NCBI GenBank assembly: GCA_050010115.1
Contig: JBEKLQ010000021.1
Span: forward strand, 1 to 45,443
Reading direction: 5' to 3'
DNA length: 45,443 nt
Source: JAKACA01 sp050010115
GTDB taxonomy: Bacteria > Actinomycetota > Acidimicrobiia > Acidimicrobiales > Bog-793
Of the stretch, positions 22,571 through 32,867 are shown in pieces. A model generated the notes under the pieces. It was not told the origin of the DNA, searched no databases, and worked only from the letters and a program-made list of their open reading frames with translations. The stretch's first letter is position 1; the number at the start of each line of letters is the position of its first letter. The translations under genes were made by a program, and so were the position numbers.

Positions 22571-23626
22571 CGACACACTCTCCCAGTCGACCATCAGCCA
22601 CTGCTCGAGGGAGCTCACGATGGCTTGCGCAAGCTCGACCACGTGCATGACGACGAGGTTCGGAGCACCCAATTCGACCAGAACAGCCGGCATCTGCGTC
22701 TCCCGGAGCACGCGCAGCGCCATGCCTTCGGTGGAGCCGTCCTCGAGACCGAGCTGCTTCACGACCTCCTCTCTCATCAGGTCGGCCAGCAGGTGGCTGG
22801 TCTCGGACTCGTAGCGGTAGCCGCGGTAATACACAGTCTTTACCGAGGCGTGGTCGGGCGCAAGCCGCAGCCCGATGTAGCAGTCGACCGCCGCGTTGTT
22901 GGCCGACAGCGCCTGTTCGGACTCGTCAGGGTGATGGAGCGCGAGCGGTTCGGCGCCGAGCGCTGCCAGCGCCCGGCAGACGGCCGCGACGCCGGTGGCG
23001 AAGCCACCCTGCTCCCCGACGGCGATTCGGCGACCGGACAGCGTCGCGCCACGAGCGGCCGCGATCAATCGCTCCCGGACGGTGCTGACGAGGTCCTCAC
23101 CACCAGGCCGGATGGTCAGTCGGGTCAATTCGCTGATCGTCCTCGGACCACAGATCCGGTCGACGTTCAGCCCGATGTTGCGCTGGAATTCGCCGAGCGC
23201 CTCCTCGGTGCGATCTCCGAATATCCCGTCGACCCCACCGGGATCGAAGCCGAGCGCACTCAGGCGCCGTTGGAGATCCGCCACGTCGTCGCCGTGGACC
23301 ATCGGGGTACGGCGGTAGAGCAATCGGTCACCGAGGCCGTAGCCGGCTTCGACGATCGCTGCCCATGTCTCCCGCCCACAGATGCCATCGGACCTAAGGC
23401 CGCGCTGACGCTGGAATGAGGCCACCGCCTGAACAGTCCCAGGGCCGAGGTCCCCGGTGTCATCTTCGCCCGTGGAAAGCCCGAGACGGACCAACCGCAA
23501 CTGGAGGTCCGTGACTGCCTCGCCGGTCGAGCCGAGGACGAGCGGGAGAACTGCCGAGTCCGAATCCGCTGTGTCCGAATCGGTCGGGCCAGGCAAGGAC
23601 CCGGGCGCGTGGACGGCGGTGGACAT
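22559..23626 (-). CDS. cwlM: CwlM-like pseudo-amidase (two peptidoglycan-binding domains plus Amidase_3)
   Basis: A 355-residue protein. Two PG_binding_1 domains occupy about residues 35-100 and 108-165, followed by an Amidase_3 domain at about 198-350. The usual zinc motif (D-x-GHGG) is GEQGG here, with Gln206 in place of His. The second zinc-histidine region (usually SIH) reads IGLRL. The catalytic Glu in VLVELG (318) is retained. It therefore appears catalytically dead. In mycobacteria a non-enzymatic CwlM activates MurA when phosphorylated, and sits in the same parB-cwlM-trx arrangement. No signal peptide is seen, fitting a cytoplasmic regulator. A TACGAT -10-like box lies directly before the start. 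Confidence 0.85.
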   Translation of the reverse strand: MSTAVHAPGSLPGPTDSDTADSDSAVLPLVLGSTGEAVTDLQLRLVRLGLSTGEDDTGDLGPGTVQAVASFQRQRGLRSDGICGRETWAAIVEAGYGLGDRLLYRRTPMVHGDDVADLQRRLSALGFDPGGVDGIFGDRTEEALGEFQRNIGLNVDRICGPRTISELTRLTIRPGGEDLVSTVRERLIAAARGATLSGRRIAVGEQGGFATGVAAVCRALAALGAEPLALHHPDESEQALSANNAAVDCYIGLRLAPDHASVKTVYYRGYRYESETSHLLADLMREEVVKQLGLEDGSTEGMALRVLRETQMPAVLVELGAPNLVVMHVVELAQAIVSSLEQWLMVDWESVSSTT

Positions 23627-23744
23627 CCCCCCTATCGTACGGGCTGCGTGAACTCTGCGCGGCTCAGAAGGTCGTGGAAATAAAGGGGTTTCTTGCGCTT
23701 GGCACCGGGCTGTCGGTCGACCGCCCGGCAGCCGAGCGAGGTGG

Positions 23745-24074
23745 TCAACCGAGGTGAGGCTCGACCTCGGAGAGGATCTGGCTCTTCGGGCGGGCGCCGA
23801 CGATCCGGCTCTGCGGTTCGCCGTCCTTGAAGAGGAGCAGCGTCGGAATGCTCATGACTTGGTAGCGCTGCGCCGTCCGGGGGTTGTCGTCGACGTTGAG
23901 CTTGACGATGCGGAGCGAGCCCTTCTTGTCGTCGGCGATCTCCTCGAGTACGGGCGCGACCATCTTGCAGGGCCCGCACCACTCGGCCCAGAAGTCGACG
24001 AGCACCGGTAGATCCGCATGCGCGACCTGCTCGTCAAATGTGTCGTCACTCACCGTGATGATGTTGTCGGCCAT
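23745..24074 (-). CDS. trxA: Thioredoxin
   Basis: A 109-residue thioredoxin with the active site WAEWCGPCKM and the cis-proline loop MSIPTLLLF. It reduces protein disulfides and is recycled by the adjacent thioredoxin reductase, whose stop is nine bases upstream. It probably shares a transcript with trxB. Confidence 0.97.
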   Translation of the reverse strand: MADNIITVSDDTFDEQVAHADLPVLVDFWAEWCGPCKMVAPVLEEIADDKKGSLRIVKLNVDDNPRTAQRYQVMSIPTLLLFKDGEPQSRIVGARPKSQILSEVEPHLG

Positions 24075-24083
24075 TGCCTCTCC

Positions 24084-25043
24084 TCAGTTGTGTTCGAGCG
24101 CCGCTAGGTATCGCTCGGTATCGATCGCTGCCGTGCAGCCCGAGCCCGCCGCCGTGACAGCTTGGCGGTACTCATGGTCCTGCACGTCACCACATGCAAA
24201 AACACCGGGGACGGCTGTTTTCGTCCCTTGCGTCGTGACCAGGTATCCAGCAGCGTCCATGTCCAGCTGGCCGGCGAACAGTGCCGTGTTGGGCGCGTGC
24301 CCGATGGCAACGAACAACCCTTCGACTTCCAGGTCCTGCTCATGGCCGGTCTCGGTGTCACGGAGCCTCACACCTTCGAGGCTGGACTCGCCGAGCACGT
24401 CGACCACCGTCGAGTTCCAGAGAAACTGGATCTTCTCGTTGCGGAACGCCCGGTCCTGCATGATCTTCGACGCCCGGAGCTCCTTGCGGCGGTGGATGAT
24501 GGTCACCGACCGACCGAACTTTGAGAGGAACAGCGCCTCTTCAAGGGCGGAGTCGCCACCGCCGACGACAGCGATGGGCTTGTCCCGGAAAAAGAAGCCG
24601 TCACACGTCGCGCACGTGGACACGCCATGGCCGAGCAGCCGGGCCTCACTTTCGAGGCCGAGCATCAGTGAGCGTGCACCGGTGGCGATGATGAGTGCCC
24701 TCGTGCGGATGGGCTCGGGACCGTCCCCCGTCCAGATCTCGATCGGTGAGGCGGACAAGTCGACCCGGGTCGCCTTCGCTGTGACGATGTCGGCACCGAA
24801 TCGCTGGGCCTGGCCCCGCATCGCCAGCATCAGCTCCGGTCCCATGACACCGTCCACGAAACCCGGGTAGTTCTCGACCTCGGTCGTGAGCATGAGCTGG
24901 CCACCCGGCTGATCACTCGTCGACGAGGGCTCGCCCTCGAGCACGAGCGGATGAAGATCCGCGCGGGCGGTGTAGATGGCAGCCGTCAACCCAGCGGGAC
25001 CCGACCCGAGAATGACGACGTCGCGGTTGCTACCGGTTCCCAT
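24084..25043 (-). CDS. trxB: Thioredoxin reductase
   Basis: A 319-residue flavoprotein. The FAD motif is ILGSGPAGLTAAIYTAR, the redox pair is CATC in GVSTCATCDGFFF, and the NADPH motif is VVGGGDSALEEALFL. The C-terminal FAD motif reads GVFACGDVQDHEYRQ. It passes electrons from NADPH to thioredoxin, encoded nine bases downstream. Confidence 0.97.
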   Translation of the reverse strand: MGTGSNRDVVILGSGPAGLTAAIYTARADLHPLVLEGEPSSTSDQPGGQLMLTTEVENYPGFVDGVMGPELMLAMRGQAQRFGADIVTAKATRVDLSASPIEIWTGDGPEPIRTRALIIATGARSLMLGLESEARLLGHGVSTCATCDGFFFRDKPIAVVGGGDSALEEALFLSKFGRSVTIIHRRKELRASKIMQDRAFRNEKIQFLWNSTVVDVLGESSLEGVRLRDTETGHEQDLEVEGLFVAIGHAPNTALFAGQLDMDAAGYLVTTQGTKTAVPGVFACGDVQDHEYRQAVTAAGSGCTAAIDTERYLAALEHN

Positions 25044-25087
25044 GTGTCCTCACTCGTACTCGATCGTCTTTGGCACTGCCGGCCACT

Positions 25088-25474
25088 TCAGGTGCGCGGG
25101 TGGCGCATCCGTGACAACAACAGTCCAGCAACCGCGAAGATTCCGGCGAGCACGAGATAACTCGCCCACACCCGGCTGTGGAAGACGTAATCGTCGAGTA
25201 CCCGCACAGCGAGAACGGCGAATACGACCGCCAGCACCGTGCCGATGGACAGGGCGATCAGGCCGAAGATGACGAAGCGAACCGCCCGGAGGACAGGAGT
25301 GACCGTCCGGTCCCGGATGAGCGAGACCACCGTCTCCACCTTCGCGGTGAGCACCTTGGCCCAGTCGTTGCCCGGACTCGGCGAGGGGCTGGCAGGGCGC
25401 GTGCCGCCAGTGGCGTTACTGCCGTTCGTGCCGCCGGTCGTGCTGCCACCACCGATACCCGTGTCGGGAGACAT
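25088..25474 (-). CDS. Two-helix membrane protein of unknown function
   Basis: A 128-residue protein I cannot assign to a named family. The first 35 residues are Gly/Ser/Thr/Pro-rich and presumably disordered. Membrane segments lie at FVIFGLIALSIGTVLAVVFA and WASYLVLAGIFAVAGLLL. The stretch between them is short. Genes of this kind with two helices often sit next to trxB in this locus (inference). It lies 44 bases upstream of trxB on the same strand. Its role is unknown. Confidence 0.7.
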   Translation of the reverse strand: MSPDTGIGGGSTTGGTNGSNATGGTRPASPSPSPGNDWAKVLTAKVETVVSLIRDRTVTPVLRAVRFVIFGLIALSIGTVLAVVFAVLAVRVLDDYVFHSRVWASYLVLAGIFAVAGLLLSRMRHPRT

Positions 25475-25597
25475 GTCGGGCAGGCTACAGCGGCGCTCGG
25501 CGACTGGCGTCGCCCTTCGCCGCCGCGCCCGAGACGGCTCGCCAGTTGGTCGCGGTCCCGCAGCGCCTCACGAGGCTCGGTGTCTGAGTCGCTGCTG

Positions 25598-26437
25598 TCA
25601 TCTCAGCTTGAAGCACACGCCGATACCGCCGGCACCCGAATGCGTGCCGATCACCGGGCCGATGAAACTGACGAGGATCTCGTCTACGGGAAACTTGCCG
25701 CTGAGGAGACCGACAAACGTGTCGACGTCGGGCGCATCGGCATGGACGACTGCGATCTGCTCGACGTCGCCGGCGCTGAGGGCCTTGTCGGCGAGGTACT
25801 CGAGCGAGCGGGATCTCGTCCGCTGCCGGGACTCCGCCTCGACGATGCCGTCGCGTATCTCAATGACCGGCTTGATGGCGAGCAGCGACCCGAAGAACGC
25901 CTGGGCGCTTCCGATCCGGCCACCTTTACGCAGGTTGTCCAGGGTGTCGAGCGCCCCGTACACGCGCACCTTGTCCCGTGCCTCGGTGACCTGTCCGGCG
26001 ATCTCGTCGAGACCCGCGCCATCCCTGGCGGCTCTCGCGGCGTCGAGCACCATGATCCCCTCGCCCATCGTCACCGACAGGGAGTCGACGACCCGGATCG
26101 GGATCCGATCGGCGACCTCCTGAGCGCCGGCGCTGGCTGCCTGGTACGTCGCAGACAGTTTCGACGACAGCGTGATGCAGACCACACCGTCAGCGCCGTC
26201 GTCGGCGGCAGCGGTGAACGCCTCGACGAACGCGCCCGGTGACGGAGCGGACGTCTCCGGCAGCGCCGGGTTCTTGGCACATTGCTGCCAGAACTCCTGC
26301 GGAGTCCACGTGCCCGTCACCTCGGGGCCGATATCGCCGAGTCGCACGTCGAGAGCGACGATGGCTACACCCCGATCCTTGGCGAGCGCAGGGTCCAGAT
26401 CAGCAGCGCTGTCAGTAACCACGCGTATCGACGCCAT
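25598..26437 (-). CDS. DegV-family fatty-acid-binding protein
   Basis: A 279-residue DegV protein: IRVVTDSAADLDPALA at the N-terminus, TSAPSPGAF, CITLSSKLSATYQ, and DTLDNLRKGGRI in the middle, with IGPVIGTHSGAGGIG at the C-terminus. DegV (FakB) proteins bind fatty acids for the FakA kinase. No FakA kinase gene is in this window. The ATG at 26437 has AAGGGGGA ahead of it and overlaps the murJ 3' end by 26 bases. An earlier in-frame start at 26530 lies inside murJ and is less likely. Confidence 0.92.
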   Translation of the reverse strand: MASIRVVTDSAADLDPALAKDRGVAIVALDVRLGDIGPEVTGTWTPQEFWQQCAKNPALPETSAPSPGAFVEAFTAAADDGADGVVCITLSSKLSATYQAASAGAQEVADRIPIRVVDSLSVTMGEGIMVLDAARAARDGAGLDEIAGQVTEARDKVRVYGALDTLDNLRKGGRIGSAQAFFGSLLAIKPVIEIRDGIVEAESRQRTRSRSLEYLADKALSAGDVEQIAVVHADAPDVDTFVGLLSGKFPVDEILVSFIGPVIGTHSGAGGIGVCFKLR

Positions 26438-28085
26438 GAGTCCCCCTTCTTGCGGCCTTGCGCCTCCTCGCAGTCTGCCAGCCCGAGACGGTACCGGCGA
26501 GCCCGGCCGCCAATCCATACGTCGCCACACCCGAGCCTAGACCGCAGACGACCCGCAGCGTCAGGCCCGGACCGCTCGAAGACCCGACAGCCACGGTGAC
26601 AAATGCCACGACGATCGCCATCGCCAGGGTCATCAGCAGGACCCGATTGAGGTATCGGCCCACCTGACGCCCCCCGAGAGAGCCCATGCGCCGGCGGACG
26701 ACCACCAGTGCCGCGATCGAGGCCAGGCCGTAGGCGATCGACAGGGACAGCGAGAGTCCGCCCGCTGCGATAACTTTTGTCAGCAAAAGTGCCAACAGAA
26801 TGTTCAACCCGTTCTCGAACAAGTAAAGGAAGAACGCCGAACGCGTGTCGCGCATGGACTGTAGGACGCTGATGCACAGCAGGTACGTGCAATATCCCGG
26901 CAGGCCGACGGCAAGCAGGGCGAGGAGCTGGGCTGTCTCGCGCGCATTGCCGGCATTGAACGCTCCGTGCTCCAGCATCAAAGCGATCAGCGGTCCGGCC
27001 ATCAAGAGGTAACCGACGGTGGCCGGCAGAATCCCTGCCATCATCCGCCGCAAACCGAGCCCGAATTGGCGCGCCATCTCCGGCCGATCATTGGTGCTGT
27101 ACCGGTATGCCAACTCCGGGACGACGGTGCTCATCACCGACACGGCGATCATCCCGAACGGCAGCTGGAAGAATTGGTAGGCGTAGGAGTACTCCGTGAC
27201 CCGTGATGCCCCGAGGTGCACGGCGATCGCCAGCACGACGAATACCGCGACCTGGTTGGCGACGACGAAGCCGAACGTCCAGGTCGACAGAGACGCGATC
27301 TCGCGGATGGCCGGATCGTTCGGCTTCCAGACCGGTCGCAGGCGGAGACCCGAGCGGAGGAATGCAGGGACGAGGGCCACGGCTTGCACGAGGACGCCGG
27401 CGGTGGTGCCGAGCCCGAGCAGCAGCAGCATCCCCCGGTCGTGCTGCACGTTCGCGAGGCTCGGGTGGCGGCCGACCGTGGCGGCGAATTCCATGAGCAC
27501 GGCGATGGCCACGAAGTTGTTGAGGACCGGCACGTACGCAACCAGCACAAACCGCCGCACCGTGTTCAACACGGCCCCCATCAGGCTGATCACCCCGTAG
27601 CCGAGCAGCTGGGCGGCGAACAGACGGAGGAGGTCGGTTGCCACGCCCCGCTCTGCCGCCATAGCGGCGCCGTGCGAACCAACCGAGTACAGGTCGATCA
27701 CGAGTGGCGCGAGCAGTACAAAGACGACCGTCGCCACGACGAGCACGACGACCGACAGCGTGACCACCGCTGAGATCGACTCAAGGGCCTCAGCCTCGGA
27801 TCGCCGGGCCAACCGGTCGACGAACTGGGGCACGAACGTCGCCGACAGCACACCGCCGAGCACCAAGTCGTGGACGATGTTTGGTGTGTTATTGGCGAGG
27901 TTGAAGGCGTCCGATAGCCGGTTCCCACCAAGGGCGTACGCCGCCACCAGCAAGCGGACCAGCCCGGTCAAGCGGGACAGCAACGTGCCGCCCGCCATGA
28001 GCGCCGTCGCTCTGCCGAGCCCGGTGCCACGGCGCACGAGGACGCCGGCGGCGCCGGCCACGGGCTCCTCAGGCGGGTCGCTCAC
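26412..28085 (-). CDS. murJ: Lipid II flippase MurJ (MviN)
   Basis: A 557-residue membrane protein of the MATE-like MurJ family, with about 14 hydrophobic segments. The N-terminal signature LMAGGTLLSRLTGLVRLLVA and the block NIVHDLVLGGVLSATFVPQF are characteristic. MurJ moves lipid II across the membrane for peptidoglycan synthesis. I chose GTG at 28085, which overlaps the preceding gene's stop (GTGA). The C-terminus is short, without the large kinase-like extension known for mycobacterial MviN. The gene follows a DUF6049 gene, as in mycobacteria. Confidence 0.95.
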   Translation of the reverse strand: MSDPPEEPVAGAAGVLVRRGTGLGRATALMAGGTLLSRLTGLVRLLVAAYALGGNRLSDAFNLANNTPNIVHDLVLGGVLSATFVPQFVDRLARRSEAEALESISAVVTLSVVVLVVATVVFVLLAPLVIDLYSVGSHGAAMAAERGVATDLLRLFAAQLLGYGVISLMGAVLNTVRRFVLVAYVPVLNNFVAIAVLMEFAATVGRHPSLANVQHDRGMLLLLGLGTTAGVLVQAVALVPAFLRSGLRLRPVWKPNDPAIREIASLSTWTFGFVVANQVAVFVVLAIAVHLGASRVTEYSYAYQFFQLPFGMIAVSVMSTVVPELAYRYSTNDRPEMARQFGLGLRRMMAGILPATVGYLLMAGPLIALMLEHGAFNAGNARETAQLLALLAVGLPGYCTYLLCISVLQSMRDTRSAFFLYLFENGLNILLALLLTKVIAAGGLSLSLSIAYGLASIAALVVVRRRMGSLGGRQVGRYLNRVLLMTLAMAIVVAFVTVAVGSSSGPGLTLRVVCGLGSGVATYGLAAGLAGTVSGWQTARRRKAARRGTHGVDTRGY

Positions 28086-30214
28086 GCGCCGCCGGCGCCC
28101 GCCGCGTCGTCGCCTCCGACCACAGCGCTTGCTGCCAGTTCCGCACCGCGCAGCTTGTGGCGCTTGCGGCGTTTGGTCAGGATCGAGCGTGACCACCAGA
28201 TGACGAGGAACGCCGCTGCCCCGATGGACAGCGCCACCGCCACGCCCGAGATCGCCGTCGAACGGATGTACATGGTCCCCGAGCTGACGAGGTAGCCGGT
28301 CCTCGTCGTCAGGGCGAGCTGCAGGGGGAAGTTGCCCGTCGTGCGGGCGGTCAATTGGATCTCAACGACGTTGGTCCGCGGATACAGCTTGACGAACCAC
28401 GTGTGCCCCTTCGGAAACCCGAGGTCCGGGCTCGCGGCTGTCAGCTCGGCCAGCAGCGGGACACGGGCGCTCGACACGATCGAGATGGGAATCTTGGCCC
28501 GGAGGGACGTCATCGTGATCGTCCTCGAGTACGGCAGGCTGACCAGGCCAGCCAAGCTCCCGGCCTGGCGATCGATGGTGTCGAGATAGGAGAGGCGCTG
28601 GGGCAGCGTGGCGCCCGCCTGCTCGGCCATGAGGATGAGGTCGCTGAGTGGCGGCCGGGAGCGGGACGGACGGGTTGCCGGGAGCATCGACGTCAGCGCC
28701 GCCAGACTCTGCCGGGCCGTACGGATGGCGTCGATCGGGATGATCGCCCCTGGGGGCGTGTTGGGAGACCGGAGGGACCGTTGATCAGGTGAGGTCGGGC
28801 TGGAACCCGGCGTGACGTTGTCGAAGATGCCGGCGAGCGTGACGGCACGGACCACCGAGCTCTCCGACAAGCCGGTCAGCAGGGCCTTTTCGAAGGCCTC
28901 GCTCGGTGTCGAACCGATGGGCGACTCGACAGCGAGGCCCTGCTCAGCGCCGGTGTTGTCGAAGTACACGATGGAGAGGTCAGCCAGCATCTGCTGGGCG
29001 CTGAGTGCCGGGCTCGCCTTGCTGGCGAGATCCTGCTCGAGGCCGGGATCCGATGCGATCGCCTCCACGCCGGAGCGAGGGATGATGAACGGCGTCGTGG
29101 GTGTCCACTGGGAGAACGTGGAGTTCAGCGGCTGCGCTCCCGAGCTCGGCACGATGAGCCGCGTGATGCCGGCGTGCTCCAATAGCGCGAGGGCGGCGCT
29201 CCCGATCGGGCGCTCTGCTGCGAATTCATGTGCCTCGAACTCCAACGAGGGCGAGAGGATCTGACGCGACCGGGCCAGCTGAGCCGTGACGTCGCTGGAC
29301 AGGTGCGACGAGACCAGAGCGTCGGGGTCGACCGGCGCGAACGTGGAAGGGAGCACATCGGCCTGGCCTCCCGACCCGGTCAGCGTCCGGAGAGCGACGA
29401 GAGCCGCCTGGGCGACCGGCCCGTTCAATTCCTCCAGCGACTCGACGAACTGGGGGAAGACGTCGAGGGAGACCGACGCGTTGGGGGCTTCGCCCAAGAC
29501 CGTGTTCAGCGTCTCGATCTCGTCGATGTCGGTGATGTCGACCTCGGGCGCGCCGGATGGGGCGATCGCCGGGGAAGCTCCGAGCGGCAAGACCCACGAG
29601 AAGCGCAACGGATGGGTGCCCGCCACCTCGGACGGAGGGGTCAGGATCACGTCGGTCGTGAACGATGCGACCGGCGTCACTCCCTGGGCGAGGAGGGACA
29701 CCTGCAACGGATAGACACCGCCGCAGTCCGGCGGGAGGCAGTTTTCGACGGAGAGGATTACGCCGTTCGTGCCGGCATCCGCCTTGCTGGTCGCGTCGCC
29801 GGGGAGATCCGGGGCCAAGACCGGTAGGCGCACGGCCACCGTTCTGCCGGACACCCAGCCCAGGCTCTTCAGATCGAGCGGGATGACCCCCGGGTTCCCG
29901 AGCGGGGTCAACAGGTTGGGGAGTGAGCCGGACAGCGTCTCGTGCAACGTGTACCGGGCCTGGACCATCGAGTACAGCGTGACTTCGATCGACAACGCCG
30001 AGGCGGGCAGCGCCGAGCTCACGTCGAGCCCGAGCGTGATGCCGCTCTGGTTCGCCACGAACGCTGGCGTCTGCGACTCGAGCACCAGTTGGCCCTGCAC
30101 CTTGGCGGCGGCCGCAGGAGTGGCGAGGCCGACGAGCGCGGATCCGAGGGTCACGAGCATCGCCGCGGCCACGACGCCGGCACGGCGTGCCACGTGCAGG
30201 GAACGCGCGCGCAC
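28082..30214 (-). CDS. DUF6049-family secreted/membrane-anchored protein
   Basis: About 710 residues. There is a signal peptide (basic RARSLHVARR, hydrophobic AGVVAAAMLVTLGSALVGL, then ATPAAAA). A large extracytoplasmic part contains the family-type stretches TPLGNPGVIPLDLKSLG and VIPIDAIRTARQ-like segments. A single C-terminal membrane helix (SGVAVALSIGAAAFLVIWW) is followed by a basic cytoplasmic tail. The partner position before murJ is that of Mycobacterium Rv3909 (memory). Function is unknown, probably envelope-related. The start is uncertain: GTG 30214, TTG 30223 and ATG 30274 are in frame. I prefer 30214 because it gives the cleanest signal peptide and leaves room for promoters of the divergent deacetylase. 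Confidence 0.85.
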   Translation of the reverse strand: MRARSLHVARRAGVVAAAMLVTLGSALVGLATPAAAAKVQGQLVLESQTPAFVANQSGITLGLDVSSALPASALSIEVTLYSMVQARYTLHETLSGSLPNLLTPLGNPGVIPLDLKSLGWVSGRTVAVRLPVLAPDLPGDATSKADAGTNGVILSVENCLPPDCGGVYPLQVSLLAQGVTPVASFTTDVILTPPSEVAGTHPLRFSWVLPLGASPAIAPSGAPEVDITDIDEIETLNTVLGEAPNASVSLDVFPQFVESLEELNGPVAQAALVALRTLTGSGGQADVLPSTFAPVDPDALVSSHLSSDVTAQLARSRQILSPSLEFEAHEFAAERPIGSAALALLEHAGITRLIVPSSGAQPLNSTFSQWTPTTPFIIPRSGVEAIASDPGLEQDLASKASPALSAQQMLADLSIVYFDNTGAEQGLAVESPIGSTPSEAFEKALLTGLSESSVVRAVTLAGIFDNVTPGSSPTSPDQRSLRSPNTPPGAIIPIDAIRTARQSLAALTSMLPATRPSRSRPPLSDLILMAEQAGATLPQRLSYLDTIDRQAGSLAGLVSLPYSRTITMTSLRAKIPISIVSSARVPLLAELTAASPDLGFPKGHTWFVKLYPRTNVVEIQLTARTTGNFPLQLALTTRTGYLVSSGTMYIRSTAISGVAVALSIGAAAFLVIWWSRSILTKRRKRHKLRGAELAASAVVGGDDAAGAGGA

Positions 30215-30272
30215 GACGGCCAAGCCTACTGGCCGATCAGGCTGGCCTCCGGGCACGGTACCGTCGTTGGCC

Positions 30273-31294
<1,022 letters not shown>

Positions 31295-31298
<4 letters not shown>

Positions 31299-32815
31299 CC
31301 ACCCGCCGCCAGCTACCGTCGCCGCTCGTGGTGCCCGAGCGGGTCCGCCCGATCATCGATCTCACTCGGCCGCTGGCGGGGCGTTTCCTCGCGGGCGGTA
31401 AGAGCCTCTACCTCGTGGGCGGCACCGTGCGAGATGCCATCGCGGGGAGGCCCGGCGGCGTGCCGGCGGATGACACCGTCGACATCGACTTCACCACCGA
31501 CGCGCTCCCTGACGAGATCGAATCGCTCGTGCGCGACGGAGCGGAAGCTGTCTGGACGCAAGGCAAGCGGTTCGGCACGATCGGTGTGCTGTGGCACGGC
31601 CGGCGCCTCGAGATCACCACTCACCGGGCGGAGGCCTACGATCAGGACTCGCGTAAACCCAGTGTTGCCTTCGGCGACGACGTCACCACCGACCTGTCCC
31701 GTCGCGACTTCACGGTGAATTCGATGGCGCTCCGGCTGCCGAGCCTGGAGCTGATCGACCCCTACTGCGGCCTTGACGACCTGGCGGCGAAGCGCCTGCG
31801 GACGCCGCTCGACCCGGTGACGTCGTTCTCGGACGACCCGCTGCGGATGCTGCGAGCAGCGCGGTTCATAGCCGGCTACGAGCTGGAGCCGGACCCGGCG
31901 CTTGTCGGGGCGGTGATTTCGATGCGGGATCGGCTTGCCATCGTGTCGGCGGAACGTATACGCGACGAGCTCGACAAGCTCATCGTGCTGCCTTCACCGT
32001 CAGCCGGTCTGTGGTTCGGTGTCCGCACAGGCCTCGCGGCGGAGTTCCTGCCGGAGCTTCCGGCACTCGAGCTCGAGCAGGATCCGATTCACCGGCACAA
32101 GGACGTCCTCGCTCACACGATCGCCGTCGTCGAGAAGACGAGCCCGGACAAGTTGCTCCGCCTGGCAGCGCTGTTCCACGACATCGGCAAGCCGAGGACG
32201 CGTTCGATCGGGCCTGACGGCGTGTCGTTCCACCATCACGATGTCGTCGGTGCTCGCATGACCCGCGAGCGGATGAAGGCGCTGCGTTACCCGACGCAGG
32301 AGATCGATGCGGTCTGCCGTCTCGTGGAGCTCCATCTGCGCTTCCACACCTACAAGATGGGCTGGACAGACAGCGCCGTGCGCCGGTATGCCCGTGATGC
32401 CGGTCCGCTGCTTGACCACTTGAACGAGTTGACCCGCTGCGACTGCACGACGCGCAACGCCCGCAAGGCCGGCGAGCTCGGCGCTCGCATCGACGAATTG
32501 GAGCGACGCCTGGCGGAGATTCGCCTGCAAGAGGAGCTTGATTCCATCCGTCCGGAGCTCGATGGAGTCGAGGTGATGGCGCTGCTCGGCATCACGCCGG
32601 GCCGCCTCGTCGGCGAGGCGCTGGAGTGGCTGTTGGAGATCCGCTTGGAAGAGGGTCCGATCGGCAAGGATGAGGCACAGCGAAGGTTGTTCGGGTGGTG
32701 GAGGAAGCGCCAAGCCGAAGCTGGCACGGCGGCTGACGAGATCGACGGCGAGGGCAGTTCCGAGAACGGTTCTGGCGGCGACGGTCGCGACAGCCCCCCA
32801 CCGCTTGACTACTAG
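31295..32815 (+). CDS. pcnA: CCA-adding enzyme / tRNA nucleotidyltransferase with HD domain
   Basis: A 506-residue class II nucleotidyltransferase. The head has LVGGTVRDAIAG and DIDFTTDALPDE (the catalytic DxD), then RFGTIGVLW and RRDFTVNSMAL. A neck/body region follows (DDPLRMLRAARFI). The HD domain is LFHDIGKPRTRS with HHHDVVGARM. A Gly/Ser/Asp-rich tail of about 30 residues ends the protein. It adds or repairs the CCA end of tRNAs. GTG start at 31295 overlaps the deacetylase stop. The gene lies in the same place as in mycobacteria. Confidence 0.95.
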
Positions 32816-32867
32816 GCCCTCCCGCGTGTCGGGGCGGGGGCGCCGCCGACGGAGGACGAGGGAGCTG

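Noticed and set aside
26365..26892. 175-residue minus-strand frame inside murJ and degV
   Set aside because: Alternate frame of murJ; the longer frames in the correct phase explain the sequence.
29769..30272. Long upstream extension of the deacetylase frame
   Set aside because: It is antisense to DUF6049; the HDAC similarity starts at 30273.
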